Program-made: the position numbers and the translations under genes | Origin: Bryobacterales bacterium | Lineage (GTDB): Bacteria > Acidobacteriota > Terriglobia > Bryobacterales > Bryobacteraceae | DNA: 19,035 nucleotides | Direction of reading: 5' to 3' | Assembly (NCBI GenBank): GCA_025462985.1 | Contig: JAOAPP010000132.1 | Span: 1 to 19,035, forward strand | Notes under the pieces: model-generated | The model's database searches: none | Told to the model about the DNA's origin: nothing | Seen by the model: only the letters and a program-made list of their open reading frames with translations | Shown: in pieces, positions 7,976 through 15,115 of the stretch | How the letters are laid out: each line of letters starts with the position of its first letter | Position numbering within the stretch: the stretch's first letter is position 1

Positions 7976-8422
7976 ATGGCTTTCTCGTTCGGCGGCAGTT
8001 CAGGCAGGCGAGGACGCCGGTTCGGCCGCTCCGCGGCCATGTCGGAGATCAACGTTGTTCCGCTGGTGGACGTCGTATTGGTGTTGCTGATCATTTTCAT
8101 GATCACCGCCAATGTGATGGAGTTCGGCCTCGACATCCAGGTTCCCAAAGTACGGCGCGTTCAGAATACGGCTCAGGATCTGCCGGTTGTTAGCATCACT
8201 AAGACTGGCGAGTCGTTTCTGAATGACAAGCCGATCAACATCAATCTATTGGCCCAAGGCATCCACCAGCGCTTCCGCAACGCCACCGCCGTGTACGTTC
8301 GCGCCGATAAAGAAACTCCCTGGGACGCGATTGCCCAGATTGTGGCGGAACTCGGCGAAGCCCGGTTCGACGTCAGAATGGTGACTGCTCCGGTTGATAC
8401 TGCCGCCCGGCAGCGCCGTTAG
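7976..8422 (+). CDS. tolR: TolR/ExbD-family proton channel protein
   Basis: This 148-aa single-pass inner-membrane partner of TolQ has a Gly/Arg-rich N-terminus. Next comes the signature MSEINVVPLVDVVLVLLIIFMIT, with the proton-handling aspartate at Asp32 in the membrane helix. The periplasmic ExbD/TolR domain follows (VVSITKTGESFLNDKPININLL, and YVRADKETPWDAIAQIV near the end). ATG 7976 follows the tolQ stop with no gap. Downstream, only three bases separate the stop from the next ATG at 8426. All expected family features are present. Confidence 0.94.
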   Translation: MAFSFGGSSGRRGRRFGRSAAMSEINVVPLVDVVLVLLIIFMITANVMEFGLDIQVPKVRRVQNTAQDLPVVSITKTGESFLNDKPININLLAQGIHQRFRNATAVYVRADKETPWDAIAQIVAELGEARFDVRMVTAPVDTAARQRR

Positions 8423-8425
8423 CTC

Positions 8426-9211
8426 ATGCCAGCGCAGCCGCATCAGCTCGATGTCCTCGATCAGCGTGATCCGCTCGCAACGCCGTTCCTGGTGTCTCTC
8501 ATCGTTCATCTGAGCCTCTTGGGGCTTCTTGTCTTCGGCTGGTACTGGATGAATCGAGCGCGTGAAACGCTCGGTGATCTCAATCCCGCCGGCGGACCCG
8601 CATACGCTGTCTCGGCCGTCAGCAAGATCCCCATTCCCCAGCCTGACGCCCCGCAAAACCCCGTCGCGGCCGACACCAAATCAACCGTTCCAGTTGCCCC
8701 TGCCAAGCAGGACGTTGAAAAGAAAGCGCCTGAGCCCGACAGTAATGCCTTTGAGATTGCCGAGAAAAAGAAGCGACAGGCGCCACAACCTCTACATCAG
8801 CAGCAGTACATGCAGCCAGCCCCCAAAAATCAGGTTTACAGCCAGACACGCACTGCTGTCTCCAGCCCCATGTACGGCGGCCAGAGCGGCGCCGGGCAAG
8901 TGGGCATCGGTCCTAACTCTCCGCTGGGAACGCGACTGGGCTGGTATGCCGAAATCGTGCGCCAGCGTATCGCTCAGCAATGGCTCACCAACGGCCTCGA
9001 CGCTCGATCACAGCAAGGCCCGGCGGTCGTAAGCTTCGTCATTATGCGGGACGGCAGCATTCAAAACGTTCAAGTGGTGCAGGGAAGCGGGAATCCGAAT
9101 ATCGACAACACCGCGCAACGCGCTGTGTACCAGGCGAGTCCGCTCCCACAATTACCCCCGCAAGTGACTGACAGCTATATCTCGGCGCAATTTACCTTTA
9201 ACTTACGTTGA
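8426..9211 (+). CDS. TolA/TonB-like energy-transducing protein
   Basis: This 261-aa protein sits in the tolA slot of the operon. It has one N-terminal membrane anchor (residues about 19-41, ATPFLVSLIVHLSLLGLLVF). A Pro/Gln/Lys-rich periplasmic linker of about 130 residues follows (DVEKKAPEPD, EKKKRQAPQPLHQQQYMQP). The C-terminal TonB/TolA domain spans about 173-261: WYAEIVRQRIAQQW, VVSFVIMRDGSIQNVQVVQGSG, IDNTAQRAV. The charged helical segment typical of enterobacterial TolA is missing, so the linker is TonB-like while the context is TolA. It would carry motor force from TolQ-TolR to TolB/Pal. Its stop overlaps the tolB start as TGATG. Confidence 0.88.
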   Translation: MPAQPHQLDVLDQRDPLATPFLVSLIVHLSLLGLLVFGWYWMNRARETLGDLNPAGGPAYAVSAVSKIPIPQPDAPQNPVAADTKSTVPVAPAKQDVEKKAPEPDSNAFEIAEKKKRQAPQPLHQQQYMQPAPKNQVYSQTRTAVSSPMYGGQSGAGQVGIGPNSPLGTRLGWYAEIVRQRIAQQWLTNGLDARSQQGPAVVSFVIMRDGSIQNVQVVQGSGNPNIDNTAQRAVYQASPLPQLPPQVTDSYISAQFTFNLR

Positions 9212-10596
9212 TGCAAATAAGACGACTTATCACTTTTGCCGCGCTGCTTCTCTGCGGCCGCCAGTGGCTTGCGGCCGGCCAGCAGATCGAAGGCAGAATC
9301 GAAAAGAACCCCGGAAAACCTTTCGTGGCCGTGACCGACTTCCGAGCTTCTGGCGCTGCTGCCGCGTTCGTCGCGGCTTTCAATACGACGGTTGCGGCCG
9401 ACCTGGCCGGTTCGCCCGTCATTAATTTCGTTCCCAAGACTCTCTATCCCATCCAGCCGCCGCAACAGCCCTCCGATCTCATCGCCGGTGTCGCGCCTCC
9501 CGCACGCGGCGCGGTGACCATAGACCCTAAGCGGATTAGCGACTGGAGTCTTCCTCCCGTCTCCACCAACTTCCTCGGAATCGGGTACGCTGCTGAAAGC
9601 AACGGGCAATTTGTTGTCTTCGGATGGTTCTACAGCACCGCACCCACTATCGCCACTCTGCAGCAGGCGCAAGTGTTCGGGAAGGTCTATACTGCGACGC
9701 TCAACGAATCGGGCGCTGTCGATGCGGGCCACCGCTATGCGGCCGATATCCTCGCCCAGTTTGGTGGCAAGAGCCTGGTCGGCACTCATATCGTGTTTGT
9801 CTCGGACCGCTCGGGCTCCAAAGAAATCTGGGTCATGAACTGGGACGGCACCGAACAACGGCAGCTCACACGGTTTGGATCCATCAGCACTTTCCCTTCT
9901 GCTTCTCCGGATGGACATGCCGTGGCGTTCACAAGCTATGCTAACGGGAGTCCTAACATCTACATGCTCTCGCTCGATACGGGCCGTAAGCTGCCTTTCT
10001 ACAATCAACGCGCGTCCATGAACGCCTTCATCAGCTTCACTCCCGATTCCAAGCGGGTCGTGTTTTCCTCCACCGCGGCCGCGGGTCCGGCGCAGCTGTA
10101 CCTCGCCAACGCGAACGGCAGCGACCTGCGCCGCATCACGTCCTCGGGCGCCATCGAAGTGGAAGCAAAGATCAATCCCAAAACCGGGAACGACATGGTG
10201 GTGGTATCTGGCCGCTCGGGCATGCCGCAGATCTATCGCATGAATCTAGAGGGCGCCGATGTTTCTCGGCTCACGGCGGGCACGGGGGAGGCGACCAATC
10301 CTTCCTGGAGCCCGGACGGCAGCCATATCGCTTTTGCCTGGACGAAAGGCTTTGAACCTGGCAATTACAATATCTTCCTGATGGATGTCGCGTCGCAGCA
10401 GACCACGCAGCTGACGGCCAACGAGGGAAGAAATGAGAATCCGAGTTGGGCCCCGGATGGCGCGCACCTGGTTTACGCCTCCAAGCGGGGACGCCAGTCT
10501 CAGATCTGGGTCATGAACGCCGATGGCACCGGGAAACGTGCGCTGACGCAATCCGGCAGCAATGAAAAGCCGGTATGGGTCAACGCCGCGCAGTAG
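9211..10596 (+). CDS. tolB: Tol-Pal system protein TolB
   Basis: This periplasmic beta-propeller protein links the Tol motor to Pal. ATG 9211 (461 aa) is preferred over the adjacent TTG 9208, because it overlaps the upstream stop as TGATG. MQIRRLITFAALLLCGRQWLAA forms a signal peptide. The N-terminal TolB domain covers about residues 33-180. The C-terminal part is a propeller of repeated PD40/WD40-like blades with signatures such as SDRSGSKEIWVMNWDG, FPSASPDGHAVAF, PSWSPDGSHIAF, NPSWAPDGAHLVYASKRG and QIWVMNADGTGKRALT. The family's length is about 430 residues, so the protein is complete. Confidence 0.95.
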   Translation: MQIRRLITFAALLLCGRQWLAAGQQIEGRIEKNPGKPFVAVTDFRASGAAAAFVAAFNTTVAADLAGSPVINFVPKTLYPIQPPQQPSDLIAGVAPPARGAVTIDPKRISDWSLPPVSTNFLGIGYAAESNGQFVVFGWFYSTAPTIATLQQAQVFGKVYTATLNESGAVDAGHRYAADILAQFGGKSLVGTHIVFVSDRSGSKEIWVMNWDGTEQRQLTRFGSISTFPSASPDGHAVAFTSYANGSPNIYMLSLDTGRKLPFYNQRASMNAFISFTPDSKRVVFSSTAAAGPAQLYLANANGSDLRRITSSGAIEVEAKINPKTGNDMVVVSGRSGMPQIYRMNLEGADVSRLTAGTGEATNPSWSPDGSHIAFAWTKGFEPGNYNIFLMDVASQQTTQLTANEGRNENPSWAPDGAHLVYASKRGRQSQIWVMNADGTGKRALTQSGSNEKPVWVNAAQ

Positions 10597-10647
10597 TAGC
10601 ATACATCTTCAAGCAGGGAACTTACTTTGATAGGGAGACTAGACAAC

Positions 10648-11412
10648 ATGACGAAACGTAGAGCGTCGCTGGCTGCAGCGACAATGCTCGCGTTGTTTAC
10701 GGCAGCTGGATGCCACAAGAAAGCGGCCCCGCCACCGCCGCCGCCCGCGCCTCCAGCTACCGCGCCAGCGGCTGCCAAGCCTACCATCAGTTACTTTGCG
10801 GCTGAGCCAGACAGTGTCAATAGCGGACAGCCTTCTCAACTGCGTTGGTCAGTGAACGATGCCACTTCCGTCGAGATCGATAACGGTATCGGGACCGTCA
10901 GTCCGAACGGCCGTCGCGCCGTTTATCCGACCGCGACCACAACTTACACGCTGACTGCGACCAACTCGGGCGGAAGCAGTACCGCCGCCGTCACCATCAC
11001 GGTTACTTCGGCTCCGCCGCCGGCCGCGCCCGCCGCGCCGACCCAGTCCGTGGCTGAAATCCTGGCCAGGCAGGTACAGGATCTCCATTTCGACTATGAC
11101 AAGAGCGATGTCCGCCCCGAAGATCAGCCGATTCTTCAAGCCGATGCCACCGCGCTGAAAACTATCTTCGGCATGGATGCCGGCTTTGTCGTCACGATCG
11201 AAGGCCATTGCGATGAGCGTGGCTCGGCTGAATACAACCTTGGATTGGGAGACCGTCGCGCCTCTGCCGTCAAGGACGCACTGGTGCAACTGGGTCTGCC
11301 GGCAGATAAGCTGAAGACAATCAGCTACGGAAAGGAACGGCCGCTCTGCACGGATGCCGCGGAAGAGTGCTATGCCAGAAACCGGCGCGCACACTTCTCC
11401 ACCGGCCAGTAA
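10648..11412 (+). CDS. pal: Peptidoglycan-associated lipoprotein Pal with an Ig-like insert
   Basis: This outer-membrane lipoprotein grips peptidoglycan and is the docking partner of TolB. ATG 10648 (254 aa) is chosen over TTG 10627 because it gives a proper lipoprotein signal, with lipobox FTAAGC and acylated Cys22. GGGAG lies upstream. A Pro-rich spacer (about 28-43) follows. Next is an about 75-residue beta-rich module (44-120, ISYFAAEPDSVNSGQPSQLRWSVN ... TTTYTLTATNSGGSS) of an Ig-like type, and a second Pro/Ala spacer. The OmpA-like domain (about 143-254) holds the DAP-binding Asp189 (GHCDERGS) and Arg204 (NLGLGDRRA). Classical Pal lacks the central module. A cysteine pair, Cys234 and Cys241, sits near the end. 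Confidence 0.93.
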   Translation: MTKRRASLAAATMLALFTAAGCHKKAAPPPPPPAPPATAPAAAKPTISYFAAEPDSVNSGQPSQLRWSVNDATSVEIDNGIGTVSPNGRRAVYPTATTTYTLTATNSGGSSTAAVTITVTSAPPPAAPAAPTQSVAEILARQVQDLHFDYDKSDVRPEDQPILQADATALKTIFGMDAGFVVTIEGHCDERGSAEYNLGLGDRRASAVKDALVQLGLPADKLKTISYGKERPLCTDAAEECYARNRRAHFSTGQ

Positions 11413-11436
11413 GCAGTTCGGGACGAATGTCTCCTA

Positions 11437-11470
11437 CACTGGAGACAAGCTTGCACTGGAGACAAGCTTG
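11437..11470 (+). repeat. 17-bp perfect tandem duplication between pal and cpoB
   Basis: CACTGGAGACAAGCTTG occurs at 11437-11453 and again at 11454-11470 with no mismatch and no gap. The first copy also pairs with GTCTCC (11429-11434) through GGAGAC (11441-11446), so a small hairpin with a 6-nt loop is possible. The block is noncoding if cpoB starts at 11519. Confidence 0.9.
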
Positions 11471-11474
11471 GAAC

Positions 11475-11497
11475 GGGGACGGATTGTATCCGTCCCC
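11475..11497 (+). repeat. Perfect 10-bp hairpin in the pal-cpoB gap
   Basis: GGGGACGGAT (11475-11484), loop TGT, ATCCGTCCCC (11488-11497) forms an uninterrupted GC-rich stem. No U-run follows (the next bases are TTGTGG), so it is a poor intrinsic terminator. It resembles REP-type palindromes dispersed in many genomes, or a stem protecting upstream pal mRNA. It ends 21 bases before the cpoB start. Either role is inference. Confidence 0.85.
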
Positions 11498-11518
11498 TTG
11501 TGGTTAAGGAGTTATTTT

Positions 11519-12427
11519 ATGAAGTTATTCCGCATTGCCGCCCTGACGATTGCCTGTTCTTCGTTCAGCTTCGGCGCCAGCAAGGAAATCATTGAACTCC
11601 AGCGGGACGTCGCCCTCCTGCAGGACAAGATGGACACGATGCAGCGTGACCTCGATACCAAGCTCGGCGAACTTTCCGCCATGCTGCAGCAGTCTCAGGA
11701 CAATGCCCAGAAAGCCAATTCCCAAATTCAGGATGCAGTCACCAACGGCGTCGGCCGCCAGTTGGCGCCAGTTGCCGGGATGAACTCCAAGGTCGATGCC
11801 ATGGGCGACGATGTTCGTTCCTTGAGAGACGCGCTCAACGACCTCGGCGCGCGCCTGGAACGCATGGACGCCAAGATCACGGACGTCAAGAACCAGATGC
11901 AGATCATTCAGAATCCTCCTGCTGCCCCCGGAGCACAGCCAACCACCGGAGCGCCTGGATCTGCCGTCGGGCCGGCAGCCGGTCCGGGCAGTGCGTCGAA
12001 TTCGGCTCCTCCGCCGGGAATGAGCGCCGAAAAAACCTACACGGACGCCCGTCGTGACCTGCAGACTGGAAACGCCGATCTGGCGTATCAGGAGTTCCAG
12101 CAATATCTCACGTATTACCCGAACACCGAGCTGGCCGCCAACGCGCAGTACTATCTCGGCGAAATCAACTACAACAAGGGAAACTACAGCGGAGCCATCA
12201 AAGCCTTCGACGATGTCCTCGAACGATATCCTCAGAATCCGAAGACGGCGGATGCCCGCCTCATGAAAGGCATGGCGCTCGTCCGTTCCGGTCAGAAGAG
12301 CCGGGCCATCCAGGAGTTCCGCGCCCTGGTGGAAAGCTATCCTCGCAGCGACGACGCCAGGAAAGCGCGCCAGCAGCTTCAGCAGCTAGGCGCTTCCGCG
12401 TCCACATCAACGGCGCGACGCCGTTAA
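11519..12427 (+). CDS. cpoB: CpoB/YbgF-type cell division coordinator with TPR repeats
   Basis: This is the last gene of the tol-pal operon, encoding a periplasmic protein that in E. coli links Tol function to peptidoglycan synthesis at division. ATG 11519 (302 aa) is supported by AAGGAG at 11506-11511, seven bases upstream, and by a signal peptide MKLFRIAALTIACSSFSFGA. The open frame extends upstream to 11354, but that part overlaps pal and is not coding. Residues about 22-130 form a coiled-coil trimerisation region (heptad-like ELQRDVALLQDKMDTMQRDLDTK). A Pro/Gly/Ala linker spans 132-168. TPR repeats follow from about 172 to 290 (DLAYQEFQQYLTYYPNTELAANAQYYLGE and on). The stop shares TTAA with the convergent M16 protease gene. 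Confidence 0.93.
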   Translation: MKLFRIAALTIACSSFSFGASKEIIELQRDVALLQDKMDTMQRDLDTKLGELSAMLQQSQDNAQKANSQIQDAVTNGVGRQLAPVAGMNSKVDAMGDDVRSLRDALNDLGARLERMDAKITDVKNQMQIIQNPPAAPGAQPTTGAPGSAVGPAAGPGSASNSAPPPGMSAEKTYTDARRDLQTGNADLAYQEFQQYLTYYPNTELAANAQYYLGEINYNKGNYSGAIKAFDDVLERYPQNPKTADARLMKGMALVRSGQKSRAIQEFRALVESYPRSDDARKARQQLQQLGASASTSTARRR

Positions 12428-15075
12428 GCTTCAGTCGGGATAATCTCGCCAACCCCCAGCGCGCGCAAACTTGGCTCAAGCGCGGCTCGGTCTCCTACCA
12501 CGAGCCAAACCAGCGCATTTGGATTCAATACCGATTTAGCCATACACTCGACGTTTGCGACCGTCAGCTCTGACACGTGCTTCACGTAGGAACTGTAGTA
12601 ATCGAGGGGCAATCCAAACTGCAACAGATCGCTGAGCAAGCCTCCCACCGCATTCATCGTTTCATGCGAACCCGGAAGTTCCGCTACTTCCTGCTGCTTC
12701 ACCTTCGCCAGTTCCTCCTCGGTCACCGGCCGGCTTCCCAGCATTCCATTCACCTCCTTCAGCATCTCTGAAACAGTATCGGCCGTCTTGTCGCCCTGCA
12801 CGGACGAATAGGCCAGAAACGGCCTCTGCGCCCGCGCGCCGTAGAGCAGGGAAGCAGCGCCATAGGACCAATGCTTGTCCTCCCGCAGGTTCATGTTCAG
12901 CCGCGCACCGAACGTGCCTCCGAAGATGTTGTTCATTGTTTCGAGCGCCGGCTCTGTTTTCGCGTCGTGCGGCGGCGCGATCGTGCCTGCAATCACCACC
13001 GAATGCAATGCACCCGGCTTGTCGATCAGGTAAATGGCGGGCTTAGAAGGCAACGGCACCGGTGCTACGTTCTTCACCGGCACATCGCCAGCGCTCCACT
13101 CGGCGAAATACTTCTCCAGTTTTGGTTTGATCTCGGCAAGGGTTGTGTCCCCGACGATCACCATCGTCGAGTTGTTCGGCTTAAACCAGGACTGATGGAA
13201 CTTCACCACGTCCTCCCGGGTTAGCCCTGTCACGCTTTCTTCGGTCCCCGAACCGGTCAAAGGCAAGCCATAAGCATGCTTGGGGCCGAACAGCAGCGGG
13301 GGCAGCGCGCGCAGAGCCATCTGGATCGGCGTCGCCTTTTCGTTCGCAATTGTTGAAAGCTGAAGCTGTCGCTGCCGCTCAAAATCGGTTTCGGGAAATG
13401 CGGGGTGGAGAATAACGTCGGCGTAGATATCAAGCGCATCGTCGACCGTTGCGGTCAGGGCCGACAGATACACCGTGGAGATGTCCAGATTGCTTCCCGC
13501 CGTGATCTGCGCACCCAATGATTGCAGTTCTTCACTGATCACGAGGGCATTACGCCTAGCCGTCCCGCCCGTGAGAAGCGCTGCCGCGAGTCGTGACGTC
13601 CCGGGCGCGCCAAACTGGTCCGCCGCGTATCCCGCGTCGACTTCCAGCCAGAAATTCACCACCGGAATTTCATGACGTTCCGCAACCAGGATTTTCAAGC
13701 CGTTGCTCAGCCGGCCCTCATGAATGGGCGGCAGGCTCAACTCATGCGGCGTGCCGAGTGCAGGCGCTTCGCTTCGGTCGACAGGCGCGGCCGGCGTACG
13801 GGCTACAAAAGGATTGACTTTCAGTTCGTAAGTGCCATTTGAGAGCCACTCGCGCGCCGTTTCTCTCAGATCCTCGGCCGTTGCCTGCTCCAGATTTCGC
13901 AGCCGCCCCTTGTATCCGTGCGGAGTGCCCAGGTAGGTTTGATTCGTTGCCAGGATATCGGACTTACCGCCGAATCCGCCAATGCGCTCGACGCCTCTGA
14001 CGAATGCCGCGTATGACTGCGTCTTCATCCGCGAAAGCTCATGTTCCGTCGGACCATCCTGCAGAAACCGGTCCAGCTCCTCTTCGACGGCCCTTTCGAC
14101 CGCTTTCAGATCGCGGTCGGCGCGCGCGGTCGCAGTCACAACGAACTGGCTTCCAATCTCCCGTTCATCCAGATACGCCGACACCTGCGTCGCAATCTGG
14201 TCGTCATACACCAACCGCTTGTACAATCGCGACGACTTACCCGATGACAAAACCGCAGCCGTCAGCCGCAACCGGTCCGCCGCCACCGTTCCATATTCCG
14301 GCACGTTCCAGACCTTATAGATACGCGCCTGCGGCACGCGATCTTCGACTGTCTCGCGATGCCGGTCCGTCAGCCTGGCGATCCAGGTACGCTGATGCGA
14401 TACCGGGGGCCCGGGGGCAATGTCCCCGAAATAGCGCTTTGCTTTTTCGAAGGCATCCGCTGTCGAGACATCTCCGGCAATTACCAGAACGGAATTTGAA
14501 GGCGTGTAATAGGTCTTGAACCACTCGCGAACATCATCCAGCGTCGCCGAGTCCAGGTCCTCCATGGAACCGATTACGGTGTGGTCGTACGGATGCCCAA
14601 CCGGGTAGGTCGACCGCACCACGAGGTCTTCCACAACGGCGTACGGCTGATTGTCGCCCTGCCGTTTTTCGTTTTGTACTACCCCGCGCTGAAGGTCCAG
14701 CACTTCTTGACTGATGGTGTTGTAGAAATGACCCATTCGGTCGGATTCTGCAAACAGCGCAAAGTCCAACGCGGAGGTCGGTACGTTCTCGAAGTAGTTC
14801 GTGCGATCTTCGCTGGTGGTGCCGTTTAGGTCGGTTGCGCCCACGCGCTCCATAGACTCGATGTAGCTGCCCGGTAGATGTTCTGTGCCGCCGAACATCA
14901 AGTGCTCAAATAGGTGTGCGAAACCTGTCTTGCGTGGCTTTTCGTTCTTGGAGCCGACGTGATACCAGAGATTGACGGCCACAATCGGGGTTTTGTGATC
15001 TTCGTGAACGATTACTTTCAGGCCATTGCCAAGAGTAAATTCTTCGCATGGGATATCAAGATTGGAAAAATTCAT
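12424..15075 (-). CDS. M16-family (insulinase/pitrilysin-like) zinc peptidase, two-module
   Basis: This metallopeptidase has four sub-domains in one chain of 883 aa. The N-terminal M16 module has the inverted zinc motif HLFEH: His54, Glu57 (catalytic) and His58, with the third ligand Glu136 in VVQNEKRQ. It also has the typical GSKNEKPRKTGFAHLFEH and GGTEHLPGSYIESMERVGA. The second module begins near LSNGLKILVAERHEIPVV but reads GTSRLAAALL where the zinc motif should be. It is therefore an inactive half, as in other two-module M16 proteins. ATG 15075 is chosen because MNFSNLDIPCEEFTLGNGLKV is the usual N-terminus; the open frame continues upstream to 15099. I see no signal peptide, so a cytosolic location is likely. 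Substrate unknown. It is convergent with cpoB and divergent from the glycosyltransferase. Confidence 0.92.
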   Translation of the reverse strand: MNFSNLDIPCEEFTLGNGLKVIVHEDHKTPIVAVNLWYHVGSKNEKPRKTGFAHLFEHLMFGGTEHLPGSYIESMERVGATDLNGTTSEDRTNYFENVPTSALDFALFAESDRMGHFYNTISQEVLDLQRGVVQNEKRQGDNQPYAVVEDLVVRSTYPVGHPYDHTVIGSMEDLDSATLDDVREWFKTYYTPSNSVLVIAGDVSTADAFEKAKRYFGDIAPGPPVSHQRTWIARLTDRHRETVEDRVPQARIYKVWNVPEYGTVAADRLRLTAAVLSSGKSSRLYKRLVYDDQIATQVSAYLDEREIGSQFVVTATARADRDLKAVERAVEEELDRFLQDGPTEHELSRMKTQSYAAFVRGVERIGGFGGKSDILATNQTYLGTPHGYKGRLRNLEQATAEDLRETAREWLSNGTYELKVNPFVARTPAAPVDRSEAPALGTPHELSLPPIHEGRLSNGLKILVAERHEIPVVNFWLEVDAGYAADQFGAPGTSRLAAALLTGGTARRNALVISEELQSLGAQITAGSNLDISTVYLSALTATVDDALDIYADVILHPAFPETDFERQRQLQLSTIANEKATPIQMALRALPPLLFGPKHAYGLPLTGSGTEESVTGLTREDVVKFHQSWFKPNNSTMVIVGDTTLAEIKPKLEKYFAEWSAGDVPVKNVAPVPLPSKPAIYLIDKPGALHSVVIAGTIAPPHDAKTEPALETMNNIFGGTFGARLNMNLREDKHWSYGAASLLYGARAQRPFLAYSSVQGDKTADTVSEMLKEVNGMLGSRPVTEEELAKVKQQEVAELPGSHETMNAVGGLLSDLLQFGLPLDYYSSYVKHVSELTVANVECMAKSVLNPNALVWLVVGDRAALEPSLRALGVGEIIPTEA

Positions 15076-15115
15076 TGAAAAGCGTCGAAAACGCCACAAT
15101 AACAGATGCTTGTCG

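Noticed and set aside
9175..10008. Open frame of 277 codons on the minus strand opposite tolB
   Set aside because: It lacks a recognisable domain and ribosome site and overlaps the well-supported TolB propeller and the end of the TonB-like gene.
11475..11497. Rho-independent terminator after pal
   Set aside because: The stem is strong, but no U-run follows, and cpoB is a standard member of the same operon with its ribosome site just downstream. I list it as a repeat/hairpin instead.
11354..11518. Longer N-terminus for cpoB, running back into pal
   Set aside because: It would destroy the signal peptide, overlap pal by 59 bp and ignore the AAGGAG site placed correctly for ATG 11519. The segment is repeat and hairpin sequence.
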